A stretch of 64,000 nt of DNA. Source: Flavobacteriales bacterium. GTDB taxonomy: Bacteria; Bacteroidota; Bacteroidia; Flavobacteriales_F; PHOS-HE28. Positions within the stretch are counted from its first letter, which is position 1. Each line of letters opens with the position of its first letter. The position numbers and the translations under genes are program-made. Of the stretch, positions 35,938 to 44,040 are shown in pieces. Under the pieces are notes generated by a model that was given only the letters and a program-made list of their open reading frames with translations, was not told the DNA's origin and ran no database searches. The stretch covers positions 48,586 to 112,585 of the forward strand of contig JADJOG010000011.1 in assembly GCA_016713865.1 (NCBI GenBank), written 5' to 3'.

Positions 35938-36372
35938 TCATCGCATCTGGGCTAGTTCCACCGTGGTGATCACCTGATGGAATCCCTTCTTGCGCAAGCC
36001 GCGGATCAAGGCATAGTCCCCGGTCCAGAGCAGGCCGTCCAATTCCAAAGCGAGCGCGATGAACGGTGCATCGAACTCATCGACCCCTGCTGCCATGGAA
36101 CGGGCCTTTTCGCGATGAGCGATAGACACGCCCGCGTCGTCGATCAGCTCGATGCGGTCCATGATCGTTTCCCAGGCGATGTCCAGTTCGGCATCGTTGA
36201 GCTTGGACGCGCGCTTCAATTTGGCTCGATGCCGGTCCAGTTCATACACGAGCAGGGATGGAGCATAGAACCGGAGTTGTCCGGGAGCGTGCAGCAGCAC
36301 TTCGCCGACCGGGCTTTCGGTCCGCACCACGCAACTGAACGCGATGTTCGTGTCAACGACGTCCCGGGTCAA
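35938..36372 (-). CDS. PIN-domain (VapC-like) toxin
   Basis: 144 residues. PIN nucleases cut RNA with Mg2+ held by acidic residues: here Asp in VVDTNIAFS, Glu in LLVYELDRH, and Asp in GVDEFDAPFIALALELDG and WTGDYALI. The start is a TTG at 36372 lying inside the CCCGGG palindrome. No ATG exists near the conserved N-terminus, so translation depends on coupling to the antitoxin stop (shared TTGA). Confidence 0.88.
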   Translation of the reverse strand: MTRDVVDTNIAFSCVVRTESPVGEVLLHAPGQLRFYAPSLLVYELDRHRAKLKRASKLNDAELDIAWETIMDRIELIDDAGVSIAHREKARSMAAGVDEFDAPFIALALELDGLLWTGDYALIRGLRKKGFHQVITTVELAQMR

Positions 36373-36383
36373 GCCCGGGATTC
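36361..36383. repeat. CCCGGG-TCAAG-CCCGGG palindromic mini-repeat (copy 2) at the toxin/antitoxin junction
   Basis: The core CCCGGGTCAAGCCCGGG is flanked by GT and ATT, as at 8938. On the minus strand it encodes the antitoxin end (SRA-stop) and, overlapping, the toxin start (TTG ACC CGG GAC). Confidence 0.88.
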
Positions 36384-36593
36384 ACCCAGGTAGCGCTTCT
36401 TGTTCTTCTTCCACCACGCGGCCTTGGCCTGGCGCGCGATCTTGTCCACATCGCTCTGCTTGGCCTTGGAGCCTTCGGTGGCCAGGAGATAGGTGAGGTA
36501 ATCCGTGAGCCGTTGCAGGGACTCAGCATCCTTGGCCCCCGAAATGGTGATCACCACCTCGTCCTTCTTGTTGCGCTCGACTTTCGTCGTCAT
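36369..36593 (-). CDS. antitoxin of the PIN module
   Basis: 74 residues (MTTKVERNKKDEVVITISGA... AAWWKKNKKRYLGESRA). It has an N-terminal beta pair then helices, with a basic Trp-rich end. Small proteins of this type commonly precede PIN toxins in Bacteroidota. The last codons come from the palindromic repeat. The four-base overlap couples it to the toxin. A TATCTTTG promoter box ends 4 bases before the ATG, so the mRNA may be leaderless. Confidence 0.8.
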   Translation of the reverse strand: MTTKVERNKKDEVVITISGAKDAESLQRLTDYLTYLLATEGSKAKQSDVDKIARQAKAAWWKKNKKRYLGESRA

Positions 36594-36597
36594 GCTT

Positions 36598-36605
36598 CAA
36601 AGATA
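36598..36605 (-). promoter_or_regulatory. TAnnTTTG promoter box of the PIN module
   Basis: TATCTTTG on the minus strand, a perfect match to the Bacteroidota -7 consensus. Only 4 bases separate it from the antitoxin ATG. Confidence 0.6.
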
Positions 36606-36629
36606 GGATGAGCACGGCGCGAAGGAGGT

Positions 36630-37061
36630 TCAAGCTTTGCAGAAGACTTCGGTCCTGTGGTACTCCAGGTATTCAGGCTTGGGGCCGGCGGCTTCCGGCG
36701 GTAAAGTCATGGGCTTGCCCTCGTAGGCTTTGAAGTTCGCGGCGACAGTATCGGAGGCACAGTGGTCGCGCAGCGATGGGGCGCAGACAAAGCGCAACTC
36801 AGTATCGAAGGTGATCGGCCCGCGGTCGAAGGCCTTGTCGTGGAGTGCGTTTAGGGCGATGCCATTGCGGGCATCCAGGCGATGCTCTTCGGAGGCGCTC
36901 CACGGAATGACATGTGACGCGACAAGAAGCGGCCGAATGCCCAGGCCCGTTACCGCGCAGCGACCTTGGTAGGCGTTGAGCACAGCCTGCTGGAAGTACC
37001 GTTGCCCGCGCCGGACCTTCACCGAGGCGGTGGTTTCGGTGGGTAGGCCCAGTGCCGCACA
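36630..37061 (-). pseudogene. HNH endonuclease, N-terminally truncated
   Basis: The HNH_2-type nuclease domain is present: VKVRRGQRYFQQAVLNAYQG, CAVTGLGIRPLLVASHVIPW, then NGIALNALHDKAFDRG with the catalytic His and Asn, and the YLEYHR tail. In related proteins ~100-150 residues precede this domain. Here homology (LGLPTETTASVKVRRG) runs into a TAA at about 37065, so only the 3' part remains. A GTG at 37022 could start a 130-residue product. It lies beside the C5 methyltransferase and may be the remnant of a cognate restriction enzyme. Confidence 0.75.
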
Positions 37062-37206
37062 TTAAGAGAAAAACGTTGACGGCTTTCTCGGCATGCCGCG
37101 TGGATCATGCGCTCGAAGCCTGTTCATAAATGTTGCCGCAGTTCAAAGTCGAGAGCGGAGCAACTGTCCGCACATTTGTCCGTGTCCGTAATTCTGTCCG
37201 CAAGAC

Positions 37207-39426
37207 ATGGCAACCATCAATTTCTACCTCGACAAGCCCGGCAAGAAAGGGGCAGCTCCTATCCATCTCCGCATCAACTGCAATGGTGAGCAGGTCAAGG
37301 TTGCGACAGGTGAGAAGGTCGAGCCCGAACACTTTGACAAGGAGGCGCAGCGCTTGACCACGAAAGCAGCGAACCACGCTGCTGTGAACTACTATCTCGA
37401 CTTCTTGACCGAGCGAGCGCATGAAATGTTCAGCCCGACTTACAAACGCAGCTACACGAACAAACAGATCAAGAACCGTCTACAAGAACTTATTGATGAC
37501 TATCGCGCCAACACCTCAATTCGTATCGTCAAGGAGCAGCTAGCATTATATGGAAAGGCGTTCACCTTCGTCGACCTGTTCGCTGGTGCTGGTGGGTTCA
37601 GCGAAGGCTTCCTCCAAGCAGAGGTGAACAACAAGTTCTTCGATTTCCTGCTTGCTAATGACATCAACGACAATTGTGAACTGACGCACGTTGTACGATA
37701 CAATCACCAACTAGGGCTCGATGCGGAGTTCTTGTGCCAAGACATTACTGAGCCGAAGTTCCTGGACAACCTGCTAGCCAAGTTGAAAGGAAAGACTGTG
37801 GATGTGGTTTGCGGTGGGCCGCCTTGCCAGAGCTTCAGCCTTGCAGGCAAGCGGAAGAAGTTCGACAAGAAGGACGATCTCTTTTGGCACTACCTGCAGG
37901 TCATCAAGCTGCTACAGCCGAAGTACTTCGTCATGGAGAATGTCAAAGGCATCCTCACCAAGGAGGGTGGCAAGATCAAGGAGCAGATCCTCGACGAGAT
38001 CCGGTCCATCGTGAACATCAAAGAGATCCCAGCACTCATAACGTTCGTGAAGGGGTTGAAGGACACACAGCCGCAGCACGACTTCGTGCTTGACCGGCTC
38101 ATTGACCGTATCCGCTTCGAACAATTGACGGACATCGACCTCGCAACCGCCAAGGAAGAATACATCGGCACCGTGGACAATGCCTTCAAGGCGCTTTCGC
38201 CGAAGATCATCGACTACAAGACAAGCAAGACGGATGAGCGAGTCCTTACCATCCGGCATGGCCTGAACCTGCTTTCTCGAAGCAAGCAGTTGGAGATCCT
38301 GCAACGAAGCATCATCAAGGAGAAAGATCACAATAATGTGGACGGCGACTTCTTTGTCGATGCGTTTACCACCTTCCTGGCTGAACTGGAACCAGAGGAG
38401 ATCATCCGCAAGATCGAGCGTGCGTTCGATGCACTGAGCATTCCGAGGGAGTTTGCAGCGGATCGCCGTGCAATGATGCAAGCACTGAACGTCTACGTGC
38501 AGTCCTTCGATGCTTGCCTTGCGGCCGTGAAATCATTCTGCGACAAGAAGCAGGCTGCGGAACTCGACAAGCTGGTTGACAGCATCCGCCTTTACCGGAT
38601 TAAGGCTCCCTTCGTTGCGAACGCGGCGAACTACGGCGTTCCTCAGAACCGTGAGCGCGTGTTGTTCATCGGGTGCCGCCGTGATCAAACGCTCATTACC
38701 GAGATACGCGCCACAGTAACCGAGGCTGAGAAAGTCACCGTCTTCGAAGCATTGCATGATCTTGACTTCATCGCCAACGATGAGGAGAAGTACAATTACG
38801 AGAACGTTGATATCGCAGCACAATACAACGGAAGCGCAAAAGCGCTGAAAGCGCTTATCCGGTCACGCGCCATAGATGGCAAGAACGGAAAGGCGGGTGT
38901 GAAAACCTACGCGGAATGGAGCCGCCAAGGCCGCCTTGGGGAACGCTACAATGTGCTACCGCCTTTCTATGTGCGTAATGCCGAGGCGCTGGAACAAGGC
39001 ATCAAGGACCATGGCAAGCTGCACAATCACAAGACCAGCAACCAGAACGCGACTGTGGTCAAGCGCCTTGACCTGATACACAAGGCGGGAGACTACAAAG
39101 ACTCAAAGGCTGTGCTTGAGAAGCATGGCGTTTCCTCAGAGAAGCGCAACTATAATGTGCTGAAGCCGGATGGCCAGAGCCCAACCGTGATGACCATCTC
39201 GGATGACTACATCCACTACAATGCTCCGCGTGCGCTAACGGTTCGGGAGATGGCCCGCTTGCAATCGTTCGATGATTCGTTCGTATTTCAGGGTGCACCT
39301 CGAAGAAGGAGATTCGACCGCATCTTGCACTACGACGTCGTATCGGTAGACGAAGCCACTCCACCATGGATGGCGAGGGCAATTGCAATAACTCTACTTA
39401 GGGCTATAAGTAGTCATCGAAAATGA
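37207..39426 (+). CDS. DNA (cytosine-5) methyltransferase with N-terminal integrase-type arm domain
   Basis: 739 residues. Residues 1-~75 (MATINFYLDKPGKKGAAPIH, VKVATGEKVEPEHFDKEAQR) resemble the arm DNA-binding domain of Bacteroidota tyrosine recombinases. The C5 methyltransferase starts near 119: motif I FVDLFAGAGGFSEG; motif IV VVCGGPPCQSFSLAG with the catalytic Cys (~205); VI YFVMENVKG (~243); VIII NYGVPQNRERVLFIG (~480); IX REMARLQSF. About 230 residues separate VI from VIII, much longer than usual. The end reads SVDEATPPWMARAIA where motif X normally has GNAVPP. AT-richer than its neighbours, so probably acquired. Confidence 0.92.
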   Translation: MATINFYLDKPGKKGAAPIHLRINCNGEQVKVATGEKVEPEHFDKEAQRLTTKAANHAAVNYYLDFLTERAHEMFSPTYKRSYTNKQIKNRLQELIDDYRANTSIRIVKEQLALYGKAFTFVDLFAGAGGFSEGFLQAEVNNKFFDFLLANDINDNCELTHVVRYNHQLGLDAEFLCQDITEPKFLDNLLAKLKGKTVDVVCGGPPCQSFSLAGKRKKFDKKDDLFWHYLQVIKLLQPKYFVMENVKGILTKEGGKIKEQILDEIRSIVNIKEIPALITFVKGLKDTQPQHDFVLDRLIDRIRFEQLTDIDLATAKEEYIGTVDNAFKALSPKIIDYKTSKTDERVLTIRHGLNLLSRSKQLEILQRSIIKEKDHNNVDGDFFVDAFTTFLAELEPEEIIRKIERAFDALSIPREFAADRRAMMQALNVYVQSFDACLAAVKSFCDKKQAAELDKLVDSIRLYRIKAPFVANAANYGVPQNRERVLFIGCRRDQTLITEIRATVTEAEKVTVFEALHDLDFIANDEEKYNYENVDIAAQYNGSAKALKALIRSRAIDGKNGKAGVKTYAEWSRQGRLGERYNVLPPFYVRNAEALEQGIKDHGKLHNHKTSNQNATVVKRLDLIHKAGDYKDSKAVLEKHGVSSEKRNYNVLKPDGQSPTVMTISDDYIHYNAPRALTVREMARLQSFDDSFVFQGAPRRRRFDRILHYDVVSVDEATPPWMARAIAITLLRAISSHRK

Positions 39427-39718
39427 AGGTGCCATCCTTCATGTGCTTTACGATGTTTGTCTTTGCCTCAAGTTCTTCTGTGCGAAGTTCCTGTTCAGAG
39501 TCGTCAATCCAGTTCAGGATCCAGAATTTGTCTTCATCGGGGTAGTAAAGGATACGCTTACTGCTACGACAGATCCCCGAAAGCAGGATGAAATACTCTT
39601 TGGCTTCACCGTTCCTTTGAAGGGACAACTCCTTTAGGTGCTCGATTGAAGTCACAGGGAAATTCTGTGTTCTGTTGTATGTCATGTTGTTCTTCTGTTG
39701 TGCCTGGAAGGTAGACAT
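39404..39718 (-). CDS. small conserved-looking protein beside the methyltransferase
   Basis: 104 residues from 39718, or 93 from MTYNRTQNFP at 39685. Compact and beta-rich (EYFILLSGICRSSKRILYYP, KFWILNWIDDSEQELRTEEL). Its 3' end overlaps the methyltransferase end by 23 bases in the opposite direction. It is divergent from the Mrr-type nuclease. No family is recognised with confidence; position suggests an accessory role in the restriction island. Confidence 0.65.
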   Translation of the reverse strand: MSTFQAQQKNNMTYNRTQNFPVTSIEHLKELSLQRNGEAKEYFILLSGICRSSKRILYYPDEDKFWILNWIDDSEQELRTEELEAKTNIVKHMKDGTFIFDDYL

Positions 39719-39810
39719 GGTTTCGACACAGCCAACTTCCGCTCCGGCGTACTACTTTGCGCTGGCATTCGGATGTCAACAACCGGACAACGGACCAGCT
39801 AACAGTGCTC

Positions 39811-40617
39811 ATGGAGAAGTTCCCAAAGCGCGAGACATTCTTCTCGCCTGTTCTGCAAGCAATTCGCGAACTCGGTGGTTCCGGCACTAACGAGGAAATC
39901 AACGACAAGGTGATTGAGATACTCGCGCTTCCGGCCGAGTTGTTGAATGTTATGCACCGGGATACTACCCAGACCAAATTCGAGTACGAATTGGCATGGG
40001 TGAGGACGATGCTTAAGAACAAAGGTGTGCTGCTCAACTCACAACGTGGAGTTTGGTCGCTCGGCACAGGTGATACTTCCCATTTTGTCACGACCGCGAG
40101 TCCCAAGGTGGCTCAGAAAATCGGAGCCGAGTTGGAAAGCGGGGATGATTGGAAGAAGCGCATAAACGAGATTCTCGTAAAGCACTTGTCAGCGCCAGCT
40201 TTCGAGAGACTAATCCAAAGGATGCTTCGTGAAAAGGGCTTTACTCAAGTGATTGTCACGGGTCGCTCAGGCGATGGTGGTATCGATGGAAGGGGAATCG
40301 CGAAAATCAACGGAATACTGAGCTTCCACATTGTATTTCAATGCAAGCGCTACACCGGTAGCGTAAGCGCCAAGGAGATCAGAGACTTTCGAGGAGCTAT
40401 GGTAGGGCGAACGGATAAGGGACTGTTCATCACCACTAGTTCATACACGCGGCAAGCAATTGATGAGGCAACACGAGACGGGGCACCGGCAATTGACTTG
40501 ATTGATGGTGACAAGCTCGCTGAAAAGCTGAAGGAGTTGCACCTTGGGGTCGCTGTGGAAGTCAAGGAGCATGTCTCGGTGGACGAGGATTGGTTCAAGA
40601 ATTTCGAGTCACTGTAG
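39811..40617 (+). CDS. Mrr-type restriction endonuclease
   Basis: 268 residues. The N-terminal winged-helix domain (FFSPVLQAIRELGGSGTNEE... GVLLNSQRGVWSLG) is followed by a PD-(D/E)xK catalytic domain with AFERLIQRMLREKGF, GRSGDGGIDGRG (catalytic Asp) and FQCKRYTGSVSAKEIRDFRG (QxK). Mrr enzymes cut DNA carrying foreign methylation. The start MEKFPKRETFF (39811) is preferred to the longer frame because the winged helix begins there. It follows the methyltransferase but, if it is methyl-dependent, need not be its partner. Confidence 0.9.
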   Translation: MEKFPKRETFFSPVLQAIRELGGSGTNEEINDKVIEILALPAELLNVMHRDTTQTKFEYELAWVRTMLKNKGVLLNSQRGVWSLGTGDTSHFVTTASPKVAQKIGAELESGDDWKKRINEILVKHLSAPAFERLIQRMLREKGFTQVIVTGRSGDGGIDGRGIAKINGILSFHIVFQCKRYTGSVSAKEIRDFRGAMVGRTDKGLFITTSSYTRQAIDEATRDGAPAIDLIDGDKLAEKLKELHLGVAVEVKEHVSVDEDWFKNFESL

Positions 40618-40658
40618 AATACGAGCAATTCGGGCTCAATCGCACAAGCGTTCAGGAG

Positions 40659-40984
40659 ATAGAGCTATCCGCGATTTCGCCTCTTGGACCCTGTCCAAAC
40701 TACACGAACGCTTGCTGGAGAAGCACAACGAGACTTTTTGGATAGCTGCCGAGAGCAGTCGAGAAGATGGCGTCGAATACCTGCACTACACGAAGGTGGA
40801 ACATACCCGTAAGCCCATTGTGTCTCAATTCGACCTGCTTCTGGAACAAGGCATCATCACCTTGGATCACCTCATCAAACGAACCCTGACAGGGAAGACT
40901 GTTGAGAAGGGCCCCTTGTTCAAGATTAAGCCGAATAACGTTGGACTTCTCTTCCCGCCGAGCCGAGTCTACGACCTGACATGA
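40659..40984 (+). pseudogene. 3' remnant of an MvaI/BcnI-type restriction endonuclease
   Basis: About 105 residues: IRDFASWTLSKLHERLLEKH, then FWIAAESSREDGVEYLHYTK, HTRKPIVSQFDLLLEQGIIT, LDHLIKRTLTGKTVEKGPLF and LLFPPSRVYDLT. This matches the C-terminal half of MvaI/BcnI-family nucleases. No start or N-terminal half exists: upstream the frame runs antisense-like through the end of the Mrr gene. MvaI and BcnI cut CCNGG-type sites whose partner methylases act on cytosine, so the C5 methyltransferase upstream could be its former partner; that is inference. Confidence 0.8.
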
Positions 40985-41121
40985 ACCTAGCTCCTGATCA
41001 ACACTGCCTTTCGTGTTAGGGACAGAAGCGGGTAGCCCACAGCGGCCCGAGGAACGAGGGTGGCGAGGACTACAAGCGAATGGCCCGACGGCGAGTCTTC
41101 GAGCCGGAACGCCCAGAGGAT

Positions 41122-43941
41122 TCACACCTTCTCAACCACCTCCCCCGCCTTCCGCAAATGCGCCTTTTTCGCCTTCCTGATCCTGCACGTCACCACCTTG
41201 TACTCCGGGCACATCGCCAGTGAATCGCTCACACTGCTGGTGATGATATTGAGCATGATCTCCGGGAAGTGGAAGGTGCTGCTGAGGATCCCCGGCTTCA
41301 CCTCATCGGTCACCCGCGCCTTGATGTCCACCTTGCCCCGCGGGCTTTCCACGTAGACCATGTCGCCATCGGCGATGCCATTCTGCTGGGCGTCGGCGGG
41401 GTTGATCAGGAGCACGTCTTCGGTGAGGATCACCTCGTTGCCGGTGCGACGCGTCATGGCGCCGCAGTTGTAGTGCTCCAGCTCGCGGTTGGTGGTGATG
41501 ATGTAGGGGTAGTCCTTCTCGTTGGCGCGCACCTCGGGACTCTTCTCCCACTTCACGGGCCATTGTTTGCCGTTCTCGCCCAGCTCGTCCCACTTCACCC
41601 CGGCGAAGAAGGGCACGATGCGGCTGATCTCGCGTAGCACCCAATCGGGGTGGTAATCCTTCTTCTCATTCCCGCTCTTCCTGCCGGTCTTGGCGGCGTA
41701 GCGCTCCATGATGTCGCAGGTGATCTGGCCATCGCTCTTGGTGCCTTCGATCGGGTCCACGCACGCGTTCACGCGCTGGATGCGGCGCTCACCATTGGTG
41801 AAAGTGCCGCTCTTCTCCAGGAAGCTGGCGCCGGGCAGCACCACGTGGGCGAGCTTGGCGGTCTCCGTCATGAAGAGTTCCTGCACCACGAAGAGCTCGA
41901 GCTCGCCGAGGGCCTTGCGCACGTGCAGGGTGTTGGGGTCGGTCTGGCCCATGTCCTCGCCCACCACCCAGAAGGCTTTCAGGGTGCCGTCGAGCATGGC
42001 GTCGTACATCTGCGGGATCTTCTTGCCGATGACATTGGGGATCTCGGTGCCGTAGAACTCGTTGTACATCTGCGCGTACTCGGGGTTGTCCACCGCGTAG
42101 TAGCCGGCGCCCTGGTGGGGCTGGCAGCCCATGTCGGCCGCGCCCTGCACGTTGTTCTGGCCGCGCAGCGGGTTCACACCCACGCCGCGGCGACCGATGT
42201 TGCCGGTCATCATGGCGATGTCGGCAATCTGCATCACGGTGAAGGTGCCCTGGAAGTGCTCGGTGACGCCCAGGCCGTGAAAGCTCATCGCGGCCGGTGA
42301 CTTGGCGTAGGCCATCGCGGCCTCGCGCACAAGGTTGCGGTCCACGCCGGTCTCGCGCTCCATGGCGGCGATGTCCACCGCGAGCAGCTCCTTCTTGAAG
42401 TCTTCGTAGCCCTCGGTGCGCGTGTCGATGAAGTCCTGCTTCACCAGCCCCTCGCTCACGATGTAGTACATGAACATGTTGAGCAGGGCCACGTTGGTGC
42501 CGGGCTTCAACTGCAGGTGGTACTTCGCGTAGCGGGCCAGCTCGGTGCGGCGCGGGTCGATCACGATCAGGGTCTTCCCCTTCATGATCTGCTGCTTGAT
42601 CTTGGCGCCGGTCACTGGGTGCGCATCGGTGGGGTTGGCACCGATGACCATGATGGTGTGCGTGTCCTTCAGGTCGTCGATGCTGTTCGTCGCGGCGCCG
42701 GTACCGAAGGTCTTCTGCATGCCGAGCGCGGTGGGGCTGTGGCAGACGCGCGCGCAGCTGTCGATGTTGTTGGTGCCCACCTGCGCGCGGAAGAATTTCT
42801 GCAGGAGGTAGTTCTCCTCGTTCGGGCAGCGCGCGCTACTCACGCCGCCGAGCGCATCGGGACCGTGTTTCTCACGGATGGTGATGAACTTGTCCACGAT
42901 GTAGTCGTAGGCTTCATCCCATGTGGCGGGAACGAGCTCGCCGTTCTTCCTTATTAGCGGTGTGCGCAACCGCTCGGGGTGATCGTAGAAGCGGAAGGCA
43001 TAACGACCTTTCAGGCAGGTGTGGCCTTGGTTGGCCTCGGCATCGTAGGGCGCGGTGATGCCCGCCACCTTGCCGTCCTTGACTTTCACTTCGAGATTGC
43101 AACCGACACCACAATACGTACACACGGTGCGCACCACTACATCGGCCTTGGTCTCCTTGGCGCGGAACACGTCGGTGATGGCACTGGTGGGGCAGGCCTG
43201 CGCACAGGCGCCGCAGCTCACGCAGTCGCTGTCGAAGAAGCTCTCGTTGGTGCCCTTCACGATGTGGTTGTCGAAACCACGACCGGCCATGGTGAGCACG
43301 AACTGGCCTTGCACTTCGTCGCAGGCGCGCACGCAGCGGTAGCAACTGATGCACGCGCTGAGGTCGCTTACCATATAAGGATGGCTGCGGTCAACCGGCG
43401 TGTCGAGGTGGTTCTTCCCTTTCGGGTAGCGCACTTGGAGAGCCTGCCCCGGGCCTGACCCGGGGAAACCGATTTGCTGCACGACGTTGTACAGCTCGTT
43501 GGCGCCGTGGTCCTCCTTCTTCAGGCGCTCGGTGTCGTAATCGGTGAGCACCAGCTCCACGATGTTCTTCCGCAGCCGCTCCATGCGCGGGCTGTTCGTG
43601 GTGATGTACATGCCCTTGCCGACGGGAGAATGACAAGAGGCCATCACACGGCTGGGCGCCGAACCGGTGCTGGGGTCCTCCATGCTCACTTCCACTGAGC
43701 ACACGCGGCAACTACCGAAGGGCTCGAGGTTGGGCGCATCGCAAAGCGTCGGAACAGGATTCGGCCCGATGTGCCTGCGCATGAACGCGAGCATGGTCTC
43801 GCCCTTACTAATAGGATAGGCCTTGCCGTCGATGAAGGCGACATCCACCTCCACGGCTCCCTTGTTAGAGGAAGCAGGAGCGGATTGTGTGCGAGCAACC
43901 GGTGCAGGAGAGTTGCCGGTTTTGGCCTGGGGCTGGTTCAT
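41122..43941 (-). CDS. formate dehydrogenase alpha subunit (molybdenum/tungsten, Cys form)
   Basis: 939 residues. It oxidises formate to CO2. Domains in order: NuoG-like 2Fe-2S (CDAPNLEPFGSCRVCSVEV), His/Cys 4Fe-4S region, ferredoxin-like CISCYRCVRACDEVQGQ and CVSCGACAQACPTSA, then the bis-pterin catalytic domain with CTYCGVGCNLEVKV, the metal ligand Cys in SCARVCHSPT (Cys, not selenocysteine) and a C-terminal molydopterin-binding domain. A CCCGGG-type repeat at 43446 is read in frame as GFPGSGPGQ. No beta or gamma subunit is next to it, so it is probably soluble. Divergent from a Crp/Fnr regulator. Confidence 0.92.
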   Translation of the reverse strand: MNQPQAKTGNSPAPVARTQSAPASSNKGAVEVDVAFIDGKAYPISKGETMLAFMRRHIGPNPVPTLCDAPNLEPFGSCRVCSVEVSMEDPSTGSAPSRVMASCHSPVGKGMYITTNSPRMERLRKNIVELVLTDYDTERLKKEDHGANELYNVVQQIGFPGSGPGQALQVRYPKGKNHLDTPVDRSHPYMVSDLSACISCYRCVRACDEVQGQFVLTMAGRGFDNHIVKGTNESFFDSDCVSCGACAQACPTSAITDVFRAKETKADVVVRTVCTYCGVGCNLEVKVKDGKVAGITAPYDAEANQGHTCLKGRYAFRFYDHPERLRTPLIRKNGELVPATWDEAYDYIVDKFITIREKHGPDALGGVSSARCPNEENYLLQKFFRAQVGTNNIDSCARVCHSPTALGMQKTFGTGAATNSIDDLKDTHTIMVIGANPTDAHPVTGAKIKQQIMKGKTLIVIDPRRTELARYAKYHLQLKPGTNVALLNMFMYYIVSEGLVKQDFIDTRTEGYEDFKKELLAVDIAAMERETGVDRNLVREAAMAYAKSPAAMSFHGLGVTEHFQGTFTVMQIADIAMMTGNIGRRGVGVNPLRGQNNVQGAADMGCQPHQGAGYYAVDNPEYAQMYNEFYGTEIPNVIGKKIPQMYDAMLDGTLKAFWVVGEDMGQTDPNTLHVRKALGELELFVVQELFMTETAKLAHVVLPGASFLEKSGTFTNGERRIQRVNACVDPIEGTKSDGQITCDIMERYAAKTGRKSGNEKKDYHPDWVLREISRIVPFFAGVKWDELGENGKQWPVKWEKSPEVRANEKDYPYIITTNRELEHYNCGAMTRRTGNEVILTEDVLLINPADAQQNGIADGDMVYVESPRGKVDIKARVTDEVKPGILSSTFHFPEIMLNIITSSVSDSLAMCPEYKVVTCRIRKAKKAHLRKAGEVVEKV
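43446..43467. repeat. CCCGGG-type palindromic mini-repeat (copy 3), inside fdh
   Basis: The core CCCCGGGCCTGACCCGGGG is a variant of copies 1 and 2. It is in frame in the formate dehydrogenase gene between VVQQIGF and ALQVRYPKG. Confidence 0.75.
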
Positions 43942-43959
43942 GACGAAGGGCTTGAAGGC

Positions 43960-43967
43960 CGAAGATA
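43960..43967 (-). promoter_or_regulatory. possible -7 box of the formate dehydrogenase gene
   Basis: TATCTTCG on the minus strand, 18 bases before the ATG, in the 99-base gap shared with the divergent regulator. Confidence 0.45.
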
Positions 43968-44040
43968 GGCGACAGTACTTCCCTTGTTCGTGAGGCAGCC
44001 GAGCGTTGTTCGGCTGACAGGCAATCAACATCTTCGCTCC

